The notes beneath the pieces were generated by a model. That model searched no databases. It was not told where the DNA came from and saw only the letters and a list, made by a program, of their open reading frames with translations. The position numbers and the translations under genes are program-made. Shown here piece after piece: positions 8,066 to 20,176 of a DNA stretch of 59,534 bases; the first letter of the stretch is position 1, and each line of letters opens with the position of its first letter. The DNA lies in the NCBI RefSeq assembly GCF_009602465.1, contig NZ_WBKP01000019.1, positions 1-59,534 on the forward strand, written 5' to 3'. Source of the DNA: Cumulibacter manganitolerans. GTDB taxonomy: Bacteria > Actinomycetota > Actinomycetes > Mycobacteriales > Antricoccaceae.

Positions 8066-8563
8066 ATGCGCTTCTTCTACGACACCGAGTTCATCGAGGA
8101 CGGCGTCACCATCGACCTGGTCTCCATCGGGATCGTCGACGAGACCGGGCGCGAGTACTACGCGATCTCCGGGCAGCACGACCCGTCGAAGGCGGGCGAG
8201 TGGGTGCGCCGGAACGTGCTGGACAAGCTTCCGTCACCGGGGCATCCGGCCTGGAAGAGCCGGGAGCGGATCCGCGAGGAGGTCCTCGCCTTCCTGACCG
8301 AGCCCGGCGAGCCGATCGAGCTGTGGGCCTGGGTGGCCGCCTACGACCACGTCGCGCTCTGCCAGCTGTGGGGCGACATGCGCGCGCTTCCGCGGGAGAT
8401 CCCGCGGTTCACCCGCGAGCTCAAGCAGCGCTGGGACGATCTCGGCTCGCCCGCGCTGCCGGTCGCCGGCCCCGGGGCGCACGATGCCCTGGTGGACGCG
8501 CGGCAGAATCTCGAGCGCTGGAAGGTCATGCACGCCCTCGGCTCGTGGCCGTCCGAGTCCTGA
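8066..8563 (+). CDS. DEDDh 3'-5' exoribonuclease, Rv2179c type
   Basis: 165 residues, with the N-terminus MRFFYDTEFIEDGVTIDLVSIGI carrying the first Asp-x-Glu pair of the DEDD active site. The later AYDHVALCQLWG holds the second Asp, and HDALVDARQNL the last His/Asp. This closely matches Rv2179c, a 3'-5' exoribonuclease that prefers adenylate-containing RNA. It is cytosolic and lies between the acyltransferase and aroG genes in the same order as in M. tuberculosis. Confidence 0.9.
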   Translation: MRFFYDTEFIEDGVTIDLVSIGIVDETGREYYAISGQHDPSKAGEWVRRNVLDKLPSPGHPAWKSRERIREEVLAFLTEPGEPIELWAWVAAYDHVALCQLWGDMRALPREIPRFTRELKQRWDDLGSPALPVAGPGAHDALVDARQNLERWKVMHALGSWPSES

Positions 8564-8606
8564 GATCGACTCCCGTATTCTGGAATGCGGCCGTACCATC
8601 GGCTGA

Positions 8607-9983
<1,377 letters not shown>

Positions 9984-9996
9984 GGAGTCCCGCCGC

Positions 9997-11517
9997 TCAC
10001 TCCTGCAGCACGCTCTCGCGGATCGCCGACCTGCTGATCTTGCCGGTCGGCATCCGCGGGATCGCCTCGACGATGCGGTACTCGCGGGGCCGCTTGAACC
10101 TCGCCAGCCGCGGCGTCGCGAACCGCTCGAGCTCGGCGATCAGCTCGCCGTGGTCGCGCTGCCCGGCCGGTGCCACCACCGCGACGACCCGCTGGCCCCA
10201 TTCGTCGTCGGGCAGGCCGACCACGGCCACGTCGTCCACCCCCGAGTGCTCGAGCAGCGTGGCCTCGATCTCGGCGGGGTAGACGTTGACGCCGCCGCTG
10301 AGGATGAGGTCGGTCCGGCGATCCAGCAGGAACAGCCGCCCGTCCTCGTCGAGCCGACCGACGTCGCCGATGAGCAGGGCGTCGTCGTCCCAGCTGGCGC
10401 GCGTCTTGTCGGGGTCGCCCACGTAGTCGAAGCGCTGGCTGCCGACGCTGTAGATCAGCCCCTCCTCGCCGGCCGGGACCGGCGTGCCCGCGGCGTCGCG
10501 GATCTGGATCTCGTAGCCGGCCCGCGCCCGGCCGACCGTCCCCGGCGCCTCGAGCCACTCGTCGCTGTGCACGGTCGTCACCGCCGAGCTCTCGGTCGAT
10601 CCGTAGAACTCCTCCAGCACCGGGCCCCACCACTGGATCATCTGCCGCTTGACGTGCACCGGGCACGGCGCGCCGGCGTGCACGATCGAGCGGAGCGCGC
10701 GCGGGTCGAAGGCGGCCCGGACGTCGTCCGGCAGCCGCAGCAGCCGCACGAACATGGTCGGCACCATGAACGACTCGGTCATGCCCACCTCGGTGGCGAA
10801 GTCGAGGAAGCCGTCGGCGTCGAAGCCGCCGCCGGGTGGGCAGGCGACCGTGACGCCGCGGTTGAGCGCGCCGACGGCCATCGAGTTCGGCGCGGAGTGG
10901 TACAGCGGCGCGACCGCGGCGTGCACCCCCGGACCGGGGCCCAGGCGCAGCAGCTCGAGCAGCGGCCCCGCGCCGGCGATCTCCTGCTCCGGCGTCAACC
11001 CGCTGAGTGTGCGGCGGATGCCCTTCGGCTTGCCGGTGGTGCCGGAGCTGTACAGCAGGACAGACCCCGCGGTGCGCCCCTGCGGGTCGGCGTCGGCACG
11101 GCCCGTCCAGACCCGCGAGAACGCGCGTTCGCCGCCACCGGTGCTGAAGACGCGATCGGCCGCCGGTACGCCGGCGTCCGCGGCGGCGCGCGTCACGGTC
11201 GGGAGCAGGTCGTCGGAGGTGAGCACCAGGGCCGGGCGGCTGTTGCCCAGGATGTAGGCCACCTCCGGGGAGGTGAGGTGCCGGTTGATCGGCACGAAGT
11301 ACCGCCCGGTGCACAGCGCCGCGAGCTCGAGGGTCAGCAGCTCCGCGCAGTTGGGCAGCACCGCGGCGACGGCGTCCCCCGGGCCGACGCCGAGGTCGTC
11401 CCAGCTCGCGGCGATCCGGTTGACGACCGATCGCAGCGCGCCGAACGTGAGCGCGCGCTCGCCGTCGATGATCGCCACCCGCTCCGGGTGCTCCTGGGCG
11501 ACCGTCCACCACGTCAT
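9997..11517 (-). CDS. AMP-forming acyl-CoA ligase
   Basis: 506 residues of the AMP-dependent synthetase superfamily: YSSGTTGKPKGI (phosphate loop), YGSTESS, the DRRTDLILSGGVNVYPAEIE hinge and the catalytic Lys in MPTGKISRS. The start at 11517 (MTWWTVAQ) is chosen because AAGGAAGG lies nine bases upstream. An alternative ATG at 11556 overlaps the thiolase stop (ATGA) and would add 13 residues. It is the last gene of a three-gene operon and would load a carboxylic acid onto CoA for the thiolase-type enzymes; the substrate is unknown. Confidence 0.88.
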   Translation of the reverse strand: MTWWTVAQEHPERVAIIDGERALTFGALRSVVNRIAASWDDLGVGPGDAVAAVLPNCAELLTLELAALCTGRYFVPINRHLTSPEVAYILGNSRPALVLTSDDLLPTVTRAAADAGVPAADRVFSTGGGERAFSRVWTGRADADPQGRTAGSVLLYSSGTTGKPKGIRRTLSGLTPEQEIAGAGPLLELLRLGPGPGVHAAVAPLYHSAPNSMAVGALNRGVTVACPPGGGFDADGFLDFATEVGMTESFMVPTMFVRLLRLPDDVRAAFDPRALRSIVHAGAPCPVHVKRQMIQWWGPVLEEFYGSTESSAVTTVHSDEWLEAPGTVGRARAGYEIQIRDAAGTPVPAGEEGLIYSVGSQRFDYVGDPDKTRASWDDDALLIGDVGRLDEDGRLFLLDRRTDLILSGGVNVYPAEIEATLLEHSGVDDVAVVGLPDDEWGQRVVAVVAPAGQRDHGELIAELERFATPRLARFKRPREYRIVEAIPRMPTGKISRSAIRESVLQE

Positions 11518-11552
11518 GGGCTGCCACCTTCCTTTCGTGCCGCCGCGCTCGC

Positions 11553-12746
11553 TCATCCCTGGTCCGCCCCGACGATCGCGACGAAGGAGACGCATTCGCC
11601 CGGGCCACCGCCGAGGTTGTGGGTCAGCCCGTAGCGCCGTCCTCGGGGCTTGATCTGGCGCTCCGGAGGCGCCTGGTCCCGTAGCTGCAGCCAGCACTCG
11701 TAGAGCATCCGCAGACCGGACGCACCGATCGGGTGCCCGAAGCTCTTGAGCCCGCCGTCGGGGTTGACCGGAAGCTCGCCGTCCAGCGCGTACTTGTCCG
11801 ACATCGTGTCGGCGACGGCCCGGCCGCGGGCGGAGAAGCCGAGGTCCTCCATGAGCACCAGCTCGGTCGGCGTGAAGCAGTCGTGCACCTCGGCCATCAT
11901 CAGGTCGTCGGCGGGACTGCTCACCTCGGCCTGCTCGTAGGCGTCGCGGGCGGAGCGGACAACCTCCTCGAACGTGGTGTAGTCGTACGCCGGGTCGTAG
12001 GTCCCCGTCCCGGGGCCCGCGGCGAACGCCAGCGCCTTCACGTAGAGCGGGTGATCGGTGTACCGGTGCGCGTCCTCGGCGCGCACGATGATCGCGGCAG
12101 CGGCCCCGTCGCTGACCCCGGAGCAGTCGAACACGCCCAGGTCGCCGGCGACCGTCGCGGCGCCGGCGATCTTCTCCTCGGAGACCTCCTGCTGGAACTG
12201 CGCGCGGGAGTTGCGGGCCCCGTTGAAGTGGTTCTTGTAGGCCACCCGCGTCATCGCGCGCTTGATCTCCTCGCGGGGGACGCCGTACTTCTCGGCGTAC
12301 GCGGGCACCAGCAGCGAGAACCGGGCGGGGGCGGACAACGAGAGCGAAGTCCCGTCGTCCGGCGGGTTGGCGCGCGTCAGGCCCGAGTAGCCGGAGTCCT
12401 TGAGCTTCTCGACGCCGACGGCCATCACGACGTCGTACGCGCCGGAGGCGACGGCGTAGCAGGCGTTGCGGAACGCCTCGGAGCCGCTGGCGCAGAAGTT
12501 CTCCACCCGGGTGACCGGCTTGTAGTCGAGCTTGAGCGCCGACGACAGCATCATCCCGGAGTAGCCGGAGGTCAGCGTGCCGAGCCAGTAGGCGTCGATG
12601 GCGTCCCGCCCGACGCCGGCGGAGTCGAGCGTCTCGGTGACCGCGTCCACGATCAGGTCGTCGGCGGACTTGTCCCAGTGCTCGGCGAAGCGGGTGCACC
12701 CCATTCCCACGATCGCCACCCGGTCCTTGATTCCGTGCGAGCTCAT
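11553..12746 (-). CDS. Thiolase-family acetyl-CoA acetyltransferase / lipid-transfer protein
   Basis: 397 residues. The nucleophilic Cys lies in RVENFCASGSEAFRNA (~residue 88), the His in KSFGHPIGASGLRM, and the C-terminal GGGPGECVSFVAI carries a second Cys. The start MSSHGIKDRVAIVGMGCTRF is typical of the SCP-x/lipid-transfer branch. It sits in an ATGA overlap with the KAS/DUF35 gene upstream. Members act in fatty-acid or sterol side-chain breakdown, or as acyl-CoA aldolases when paired with a DUF35 protein. The neighbouring DUF35 domain fits the latter, but that is inference. Confidence 0.85.
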   Translation of the reverse strand: MSSHGIKDRVAIVGMGCTRFAEHWDKSADDLIVDAVTETLDSAGVGRDAIDAYWLGTLTSGYSGMMLSSALKLDYKPVTRVENFCASGSEAFRNACYAVASGAYDVVMAVGVEKLKDSGYSGLTRANPPDDGTSLSLSAPARFSLLVPAYAEKYGVPREEIKRAMTRVAYKNHFNGARNSRAQFQQEVSEEKIAGAATVAGDLGVFDCSGVSDGAAAAIIVRAEDAHRYTDHPLYVKALAFAAGPGTGTYDPAYDYTTFEEVVRSARDAYEQAEVSSPADDLMMAEVHDCFTPTELVLMEDLGFSARGRAVADTMSDKYALDGELPVNPDGGLKSFGHPIGASGLRMLYECWLQLRDQAPPERQIKPRGRRYGLTHNLGGGPGECVSFVAIVGADQG

Positions 12747-14161
12747 GGCGCCGTTCCTTCCACGATGGGCCGTGCTTTCCAGAAGTAGTTGTGGATCCCG
12801 CCGGCGTCGGAGACGCGGCGGAAGGTGAACCGGACCCGCTGGCCGACGTGCACCGTCTCGGGATCGCAGTCGGTCAGCTCGCACGAGAAGCGGCCGCCGC
12901 CGTCGATGTCGAGCACGACGCCGATGGTCGGCGGCGCGGGGGAGTACGCGAGGTGGTCGATCGTGTAGGTCGCGATGCGCGCCTGCTCGTCGGCCATCTG
13001 CTCCTCGCGCATCGTGTCGACGCTGTGGCAGGACAGGCAGACTCGTTGCGGCGGCAGGTGCCGCGTGCCGCACTTCTCGCAGGTGCTGCCGACGAACCCG
13101 TACTTCCAGCCGGTCCCGCGGAACGCGGCCGGCGCGACGGCGCGGTCGGGGCTCGGCCGGCGCGGCGCCGGCCGCTGGAGCTCGCCCTTCCAGGTCAGGA
13201 AGCTCGCGTAGCTCAGCGACGCGTCGCCGGCGGCGAGCTGCGCCGCGATCGGCTCGGGCCGGCGGGCGCGCGCGATGGCGTCGGTGGCCCTCAGCAGGAG
13301 GGTGTCCGCGCCGTCGGCCAGCACGGTCACCGCGAGCGTGTCGCCGGGGCGGGCGTCGTCGAGCATGGCGGCCAGCAGCAACCCGGGATGAGCGGCGCCG
13401 GCGAAGCCCATCCGGTCGCTCAGGTCGTCGACGAGCACGCCCTCGGCCAGCCCCAGGCCTTGCGTGAAGCGTCTCGCGGCGCGGGGTGACAGCCCGGTCA
13501 CGGCCCAGTGGTCGACGTGCGCCGCCTCGAGGCCGGCGGCCTGCAGCGCCCGGTCGGTCGCGCGTTCGGCGAGTCCGGCGTAGATCTCCTCACCGAAGCG
13601 CTCCTCCCAGGTCTGCGCCCACGGCTCTCCCGGCGCGCGCCACCGGTCCAGGAACTCCGAGGTCGCCGCCCCCGTCCCGAGCACTTCGGCGAGCACGTCG
13701 CCGCGACCCACCACGAACGCGGCCGCGCCGTCCCCGCCCCCGGACTCGTCGGCGGAGCCGGCCGGGCCGGTGCGGGTATCGGCGATCGCCACCAGGGCGC
13801 CGCCCGGGCGGTGCAGGGCGCCGATCAACGCCCCGACGGCGCTGCGCACCGACCCGCACTGGTCCTCGGCGCGGACGTGCTCGGGCAGCCCGAGGACGGC
13901 GTGCAGAGCCGTGGCGTTCGTCCGGTCGGCGTACGGCGGGAAGGAGCTGCAGAAGACGACGCTGCCGACGTCGCTGGGCCGCGCGCGGAGCGCGGCCCGC
14001 GCCGCCTCCGCGGCCATGGTCGTGGTGTCCTCGTCGTACGAGGCCACGGCCCGGGTACCGCGACCGGCGGCGCCGCCCAGGACCGCGGCGATCGCCGAGC
14101 GGCGCAACCGCCGGTAGGGCACGTACCCGGCGTACGCGAGGATGCCGACCGGATCGCTCAT
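12743..14161 (-). CDS. KAS-III/HMG-CoA-synthase-like protein fused to DUF35 OB-fold domain
   Basis: 472 residues in two parts. Residues 1-~310 are a ketosynthase III/HMG-CoA synthase fold with the likely active Cys in RAEDQCGSVRSAVGAL (~100) and a SDRMGFAGAAHPG segment. The last ~130 are a DUF35 unit: a zinc ribbon (CEKCGTRHLPPQRVCLSCH) and an OB fold (ATYTIDHLAYSP to NYFWKARP). DUF35 domains usually assist thiolase-fold enzymes acting on acyl-CoA. The start at 14161 has AAGGA eight bases upstream. It leads an operon with a thiolase and a CoA ligase. Pathway not identified. Confidence 0.8.
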   Translation of the reverse strand: MSDPVGILAYAGYVPYRRLRRSAIAAVLGGAAGRGTRAVASYDEDTTTMAAEAARAALRARPSDVGSVVFCSSFPPYADRTNATALHAVLGLPEHVRAEDQCGSVRSAVGALIGALHRPGGALVAIADTRTGPAGSADESGGGDGAAAFVVGRGDVLAEVLGTGAATSEFLDRWRAPGEPWAQTWEERFGEEIYAGLAERATDRALQAAGLEAAHVDHWAVTGLSPRAARRFTQGLGLAEGVLVDDLSDRMGFAGAAHPGLLLAAMLDDARPGDTLAVTVLADGADTLLLRATDAIARARRPEPIAAQLAAGDASLSYASFLTWKGELQRPAPRRPSPDRAVAPAAFRGTGWKYGFVGSTCEKCGTRHLPPQRVCLSCHSVDTMREEQMADEQARIATYTIDHLAYSPAPPTIGVVLDIDGGGRFSCELTDCDPETVHVGQRVRFTFRRVSDAGGIHNYFWKARPIVEGTAP

Positions 14162-14193
14162 GATCGTCCTTTCGTCCTCGACGCCGGCCGCCA

Positions 14194-14261
14194 CGAGCAG
14201 CGCGGGCGGCCCGGTCGAGGTGACGCGCGCGGTCGGTCCGGAGCGAGCACCGCGCTGCTCG
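14194..14261. promoter_or_regulatory. Perfect 12-bp inverted repeat upstream of the KAS/thiolase operon
   Basis: CGAGCAGCGCGG (14194-14205) and CCGCGCTGCTCG (14250-14261) are perfect reverse complements 44 bases apart. They lie between the end of the Lrp gene and the start of the KAS/DUF35 gene, both on the minus strand. It could be a terminator of the Lrp gene, a leader structure of the operon, or a pair of operator half sites; the sequence does not decide. Confidence 0.4.
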
Positions 14262-14304
14262 GGACATTAACGGCTGGTGGCCTCGTTGAACAGGTTCTCC
14301 CTGG

Positions 14305-16183
<1,879 letters not shown>

Positions 16184-16186
<3 letters not shown>

Positions 16187-16195
16187 CGCGCGCTA
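16184..16195. terminator. 12-bp palindrome holding two convergent stop codons
   Basis: TAGCGCGCGCTA is a perfect palindrome. Its first three bases are the hpd stop and its last three are the stop of the opposite-strand membrane protein gene. It may form a small cruciform or transcript end, but with no loop and no T-tract a terminator role is uncertain. Confidence 0.3.
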
Positions 16196-16492
16196 CGACG
16201 CGAGGAACAGCGCCCATCCGCCGGCGACCAGCAGCAGGCTAACCATGGCGAGGCGCACCTCCCAGTCACCCGGCGCGGACACCTCCTCGGAGATCACCTT
16301 GCCCAGGTTGCGCAGCAGGCCGAGGACGGTCAGGCCGGCGAGCAGCTCGAGGATGAACCCGACGCCCGCGAGGCGATGCGTCGTCCCGCCGACGGTGAAC
16401 ACCAGAAACGCGATGACGCTGCCGAGCCAGGCCAGCGCCAACGCTGCCGCGACGGCGCGCCAACCGCCGGACAGCGTGGGGGTGTGGCTCAT
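16193..16492 (-). CDS. Small three-helix membrane protein
   Basis: 99 residues with three hydrophobic segments (AVAAALALAWLGSVIAFLVF, GFILELLAGLTVLGLL, LAMVSLLLVAGGWALFL) and a short cytosolic loop with NLGKVISEEVSAPGDWE. It is convergent with hpd and points away from it. I do not recognise a named family. It begins 70 bases downstream of the nucleotidase gene on the same strand and could be cotranscribed with it. Confidence 0.65.
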   Translation of the reverse strand: MSHTPTLSGGWRAVAAALALAWLGSVIAFLVFTVGGTTHRLAGVGFILELLAGLTVLGLLRNLGKVISEEVSAPGDWEVRLAMVSLLLVAGGWALFLAS

Positions 16493-16562
16493 CGGTCAGC
16501 TCCGCTCGGTAGTCGATCCTCGCCCGGACGGTCCATCCTCCGCCACGGGGACGACAGAGCGG

Positions 16563-18173
16563 TCACCGGACCGACCAGGACGACGCCGTGATGTCGTCGA
16601 CGCCGACGGTGCCGCGATCGGCGACCCATCGGGTCAGCGTGTCCCGCACGGGGGCTCCGGAGTGGATCACCGGATTCCCGGCGGTGTGGGGGAAGCCGCC
16701 CCCGCCGGACGCGCGGTAGTCGGTGAGCGCGAGGACCAGGCGCTCGTGCGGATCCGGCTCCCGGCCGTCGATGCGTAGACCGGAGATCCGTTGCCCGACC
16801 GGGGCCATCCGGTGCACCAGATAGCCGACGTCGTGACCGGCGGCGCCGACCGCGTCGAGGTTGAAGTCGGGGAGCGTGTCGTCGCCGTAGTAGCGCGTGT
16901 TGTGCTCGAGATACGCGGTCAGCTCGCGCGCCGTCATCACGACCGCCTGCAGGACGTTGTCGAACCGGCTCAGCCGGAACATGTCGCGCACGCTCACCGC
17001 TCCGGCGGCCAGCCCGTCGTGCTGGAACGCGATCGCCGAGGCGGACAGGACCGGGAGGCCGGCCCACCGCGAGCCGGTCAGCGCCCGTTCGACGGCCTCC
17101 GCCTGCGCGTGGTTGACGAGGTCCACGCACGGCGAGGGGCCTAGCCGGACCGGTCGAGCGGGGATGTCCGTACGGGCGTGGCCGACGACGTCCGTCAAGC
17201 GCGCCAGGGTGCGGTCGTGGTCGGCGCGCACGGCCGCGGCGACGCGCGGGTCGGCGGCCATCGACTCGACCGGCAGCGAGGCGACGGCGCTGCGCGTCAC
17301 CCGGACCGCGCCGTCGACGCGGTCGACGTCGAGGTCGATGCGCCCCAGGCGCAGCCCGAGGCTGCCGGCCTCGACGTACGGCACGCGAGCGCCGTCCGGC
17401 CCGGGCTCGTGCCCGTGCACGTCGACGTGCAGGTGGCCCAGCAGCACCGCGTCGATGCCCGGCACCTCCGCGATGAGCCGACGGCCGTCGTTCTCCGGCC
17501 AGGGCAGGGCCGAGCCGTACGTCGAGGACGGGCCCAGACCGCTGTGGCAGAGCACCACGACCAGGTCGGCGCCGTCCGCCCGCAGCCGCGGGACGGCGGT
17601 GCGCGCGCACTCGACGATGCCCTCGGCCGACGCGCTGCCGGCGAGCTGACGGGCGTTCCAGACGAGGGTCCCCGGCGTGCTCAGCCCGAGCACGCCGACC
17701 CGGATGCGGCCGAGCGCCGGCGTGTCGACGTCGATCATCGTGCTGCTGCCGATGCCCGGCAGCCCGGCGAAGTTGGCGGCCAGCACCGGGTGCGCGCAGT
17801 CGGCCACGTAGCGGGCGAGGACGGCGGTCCCGAAGTCGAGCTCGTGGTTGCCCAGGCAGGCAGCGTCGACACCGAGCACGTCGAGCGCCGCGGCGACCGG
17901 ATGTCGACCCAGCGGTGAGCGGGCGGCCAGCGACACCAGCGGCGTGCCCTGGATGGAGTCGCCGACGTCCAGCAGGAGCACGTGCGGCTCGGCGGCCCGG
18001 ATCTGCCGGACCAGCGTCGAGACCCGCGCCAGGCTCCCGCCGGTGGCCGGGGGAGCGTCGGCCACGTAGTCCCAGTCGAGGATCGCGCCGTGCGAGTCGG
18101 TGATTCCCAGGAGCGTGAGCCGGGTGCCGCCCGGGCGCGCAGGACGGCCGACGGTGGGAGCGAGGTCGGGCAT
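16563..18173 (-). CDS. Metallophosphatase/5'-nucleotidase family protein
   Basis: 536 residues. The N-terminal metallophosphoesterase domain has GITDSHGAILDWD, LLDVGDSIQGTPL, LGNHELDFGTAVL, VLCHSGLG and LLGHLHVDVHG (residues ~22-260). A 5'-nucleotidase C-terminal substrate domain follows, with LSASAIAFQHDGLAAGAVSVRDMFRL and YRASGGGGFPHTAGNP. Family members usually act outside the cell behind a signal peptide. Here the N-terminus runs straight from a short Pro-rich stretch into the first beta strand with no signal sequence, so a cytosolic role is likely unless the start is wrong. Nucleotide or 2',3'-cyclic nucleotide substrates are possible. Confidence 0.85.
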   Translation of the reverse strand: MPDLAPTVGRPARPGGTRLTLLGITDSHGAILDWDYVADAPPATGGSLARVSTLVRQIRAAEPHVLLLDVGDSIQGTPLVSLAARSPLGRHPVAAALDVLGVDAACLGNHELDFGTAVLARYVADCAHPVLAANFAGLPGIGSSTMIDVDTPALGRIRVGVLGLSTPGTLVWNARQLAGSASAEGIVECARTAVPRLRADGADLVVVLCHSGLGPSSTYGSALPWPENDGRRLIAEVPGIDAVLLGHLHVDVHGHEPGPDGARVPYVEAGSLGLRLGRIDLDVDRVDGAVRVTRSAVASLPVESMAADPRVAAAVRADHDRTLARLTDVVGHARTDIPARPVRLGPSPCVDLVNHAQAEAVERALTGSRWAGLPVLSASAIAFQHDGLAAGAVSVRDMFRLSRFDNVLQAVVMTARELTAYLEHNTRYYGDDTLPDFNLDAVGAAGHDVGYLVHRMAPVGQRISGLRIDGREPDPHERLVLALTDYRASGGGGFPHTAGNPVIHSGAPVRDTLTRWVADRGTVGVDDITASSWSVR

Positions 18174-18239
18174 CCGGTAATGGTGCCAGGTCGGCGCGGT
18201 GGCGCGCGGCGGCGTACGTTGGTGGTTACGACGCCCCCG

Positions 18240-18257
18240 GGTTACTGATCGGTAACC
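18240..18257. promoter_or_regulatory. Palindromic operator-like site upstream of etfBA
   Basis: GGTTACTGATCGGTAACC is an 18-bp near-perfect palindrome (only the central TGATCG departs from symmetry at one base pair). It lies 131 bases before the etfB start and 67 before the start of the divergent nucleotidase gene. The TTAC...GTAA form is common for TetR-family regulators of lipid metabolism in actinobacteria, so a fatty-acid-responsive repressor is a reasonable guess. Confidence 0.45.
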
Positions 18258-18387
18258 TCGGAGGCGCCGTCATCGTGCCGCGGCGCCCGCGATATTTTCG
18301 ACGGAAGCGGCGCACGGCGTCACTGCTGCAATCGCCACCCGGCGTACGCCGGAACGGCTCCACTGCTCACAGGAGGTTCGGCTGACG

Positions 18388-19167
18388 ATGAAGATCGTCG
18401 TACTCGCGAAGCAGGTGCCCGACTCGGGCAACCCGCGCACGCTCACCGACAATGACAAGACCGTCGACCGCGAGAACGCGGACCTGGTCCTCAACGAGAT
18501 GGACGAATACGCCATCGAGGAGGCCCTGAAGATGAAGGAGGCCTTCGACGGCGAGGTGACCGTCCTGTCCGTGGGACCGGCGACCGCTACCGACACCGTC
18601 CGCAAGGCGCTGCAGATGGGGGCCGACAAGGGCGTGCTCGTCACCGACGACGCCATCGCCGGATCCTGCGCGGTCGGCACCGCGAAGGTCATCGCCGCTG
18701 CGCTCGGCAAGCTCGAGTGGGATCTGGTGCTCTCCGGCGCCGAGGCCACCGACGGCCGCGTGTCGGTCATCCCAGCGATGCTCTCCGAGCTCACCGGCGC
18801 CACCCAGCTCACCGGCGCCCGCAGCATCGGCATCGAGGACGACGTGGTCACCATCGAGCGCCAGGTCGACGGCGGCTTCGAGGTCGTCCAGGGCCAGATG
18901 CCCGCGATCATCTCGGTGTGGGACACCATCAACGAGCCGCGCTACCCCTCGTTCAAGGGCATCATGGCGGCGAAGAAGAAGCCGATCGACCAGTGGTCGC
19001 TGGCCGACGTGGACGTCGACGCGTCCGAGGTCGGGCTGGAGAACGCGACCTCCGAGGTCCTCGAGGCCGCGCCGCGTCCGCCGCGCCAGGCCGGCGAGAA
19101 GGTCGTCGACGAGGGCGACGGGGGCACCAAGCTCGTGCAGTACCTCGTGAGCCAGAAGCTCGTCTAG
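18388..19167 (+). CDS. etfB: Electron transfer flavoprotein beta subunit
   Basis: 259 residues. It starts MKIVVLAKQVPDSGNPRTL and contains the ETF-beta signature around VLSGAEATDGRVSVIPAMLSEL and MPAIISVWDTINEPRYPSFKGIM. With EtfA it carries electrons from acyl-CoA dehydrogenases to the respiratory chain through ETF-quinone oxidoreductase; the beta subunit holds AMP. AGGAGG lies 11 bases before the ATG. etfA follows after 22 bases, so the pair is an operon. Confidence 0.95.
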   Translation: MKIVVLAKQVPDSGNPRTLTDNDKTVDRENADLVLNEMDEYAIEEALKMKEAFDGEVTVLSVGPATATDTVRKALQMGADKGVLVTDDAIAGSCAVGTAKVIAAALGKLEWDLVLSGAEATDGRVSVIPAMLSELTGATQLTGARSIGIEDDVVTIERQVDGGFEVVQGQMPAIISVWDTINEPRYPSFKGIMAAKKKPIDQWSLADVDVDASEVGLENATSEVLEAAPRPPRQAGEKVVDEGDGGTKLVQYLVSQKLV

Positions 19168-19189
19168 GCAAGGAAAGGAAGAAAACCCC

Positions 19190-20146
19190 ATGGCTGAAGT
19201 ACTTGTTCTTGTCGAAACCCAGGACGGCGAGCTGAAGAAGGCGACCGGAGAGCTGCTGACCGCGGCGCGCACCATCGGTGAGCCCTCGGCCGTCGTCCTC
19301 GGCCCCGCCGGCACCGCCGACGCCATCGCCTCGGCGCTCGCGGAGGCCGGTGCGGAGAAGATCTACGTCGCCGAGGGCGACGACGTCGCCGGCTACTCGG
19401 TGGCGCCGAAGGCCGAGGTGCTCGCGCAGCTCGTCTCCGAGAAGTCGCCGGCCGCCGTGCTCATCGCCTCGAGCCAGGACGGCAAGGAGATCGCCGGCCG
19501 CCTCGCGCTGAAGACGGGCAACGGCCTGCTCACCGACGCCGTCGACGTCGACGCCGACGGCGTCGCCACCCAGTCGATCTTCGCCGGTGCGATGACCGTG
19601 AAGTCGAAGGTCAAGGGCCCGGTCGCGATCATCACGGTGCGTCCGAACTCGATCGCCGCCCAGCCGCAGGCCGGCGCCGGCGCGCGTGAGGACGTGCAGG
19701 TGCAGATCTCCGACGCCGCCAAGCGCTCGGCGATCCTGGACCGCGTCGAGGAGTCCACCGGCTCGCGTCCGGAGCTCACCGAGGCCAACATCGTGGTCTC
19801 CGGTGGGCGCGGCGTCGCGTCGGCGGAGAACTTCAAGGTCATCGAGGACTTCGCCGACTCGATGAAGGCGGCCGTCGGCGCCTCGCGCGCCGCCGTCGAC
19901 TCCGGCTTCTACCCGCACCAGTTCCAGGTCGGGCAGACCGGCAAGACGGTTTCGCCGCAGCTGTACGTCGCGTGCGGCATCTCCGGTGCCATCCAGCACC
20001 GCGCCGGCATGCAGACCTCGAAGACGATCGTCGCGGTCAACAAGGACCCCGAGGCGCCGATCTTCGAGCTCGCCGACTTCGGTGTCGTGGGCGACCTGTT
20101 CAACGTCGTCCCGCAGGCGACCGAGGCGGTCAAGGCGCGCAAGTAG
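19190..20146 (+). CDS. etfA: Electron transfer flavoprotein alpha subunit
   Basis: 318 residues. The N-terminal half ([21 protein letters not shown]) is the non-FAD domain. The C-terminal FAD-binding part shows [57 protein letters not shown] and [19 protein letters not shown]. Together with etfB it makes the FAD-containing electron carrier for beta-oxidation. AAGGAAG precedes the ATG, and a strong hairpin follows the stop. Confidence 0.96.
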   Translation: MAEVLVLVETQDGELKKATGELLTAARTIGEPSAVVLGPAGTADAIASALAEAGAEKIYVAEGDDVAGYSVAPKAEVLAQLVSEKSPAAVLIASSQDGKEIAGRLALKTGNGLLTDAVDVDADGVATQSIFAGAMTVKSKVKGPVAIITVRPNSIAAQPQAGAGAREDVQVQISDAAKRSAILDRVEESTGSRPELTEANIVVSGGRGVASAENFKVIEDFADSMKAAVGASRAAVDSGFYPHQFQVGQTGKTVSPQLYVACGISGAIQHRAGMQTSKTIVAVNKDPEAPIFELADFGVVGDLFNVVPQATEAVKARK

Positions 20147-20176
20147 CCCTCGGGCGTACGTCGCTCAGCGGACCTG

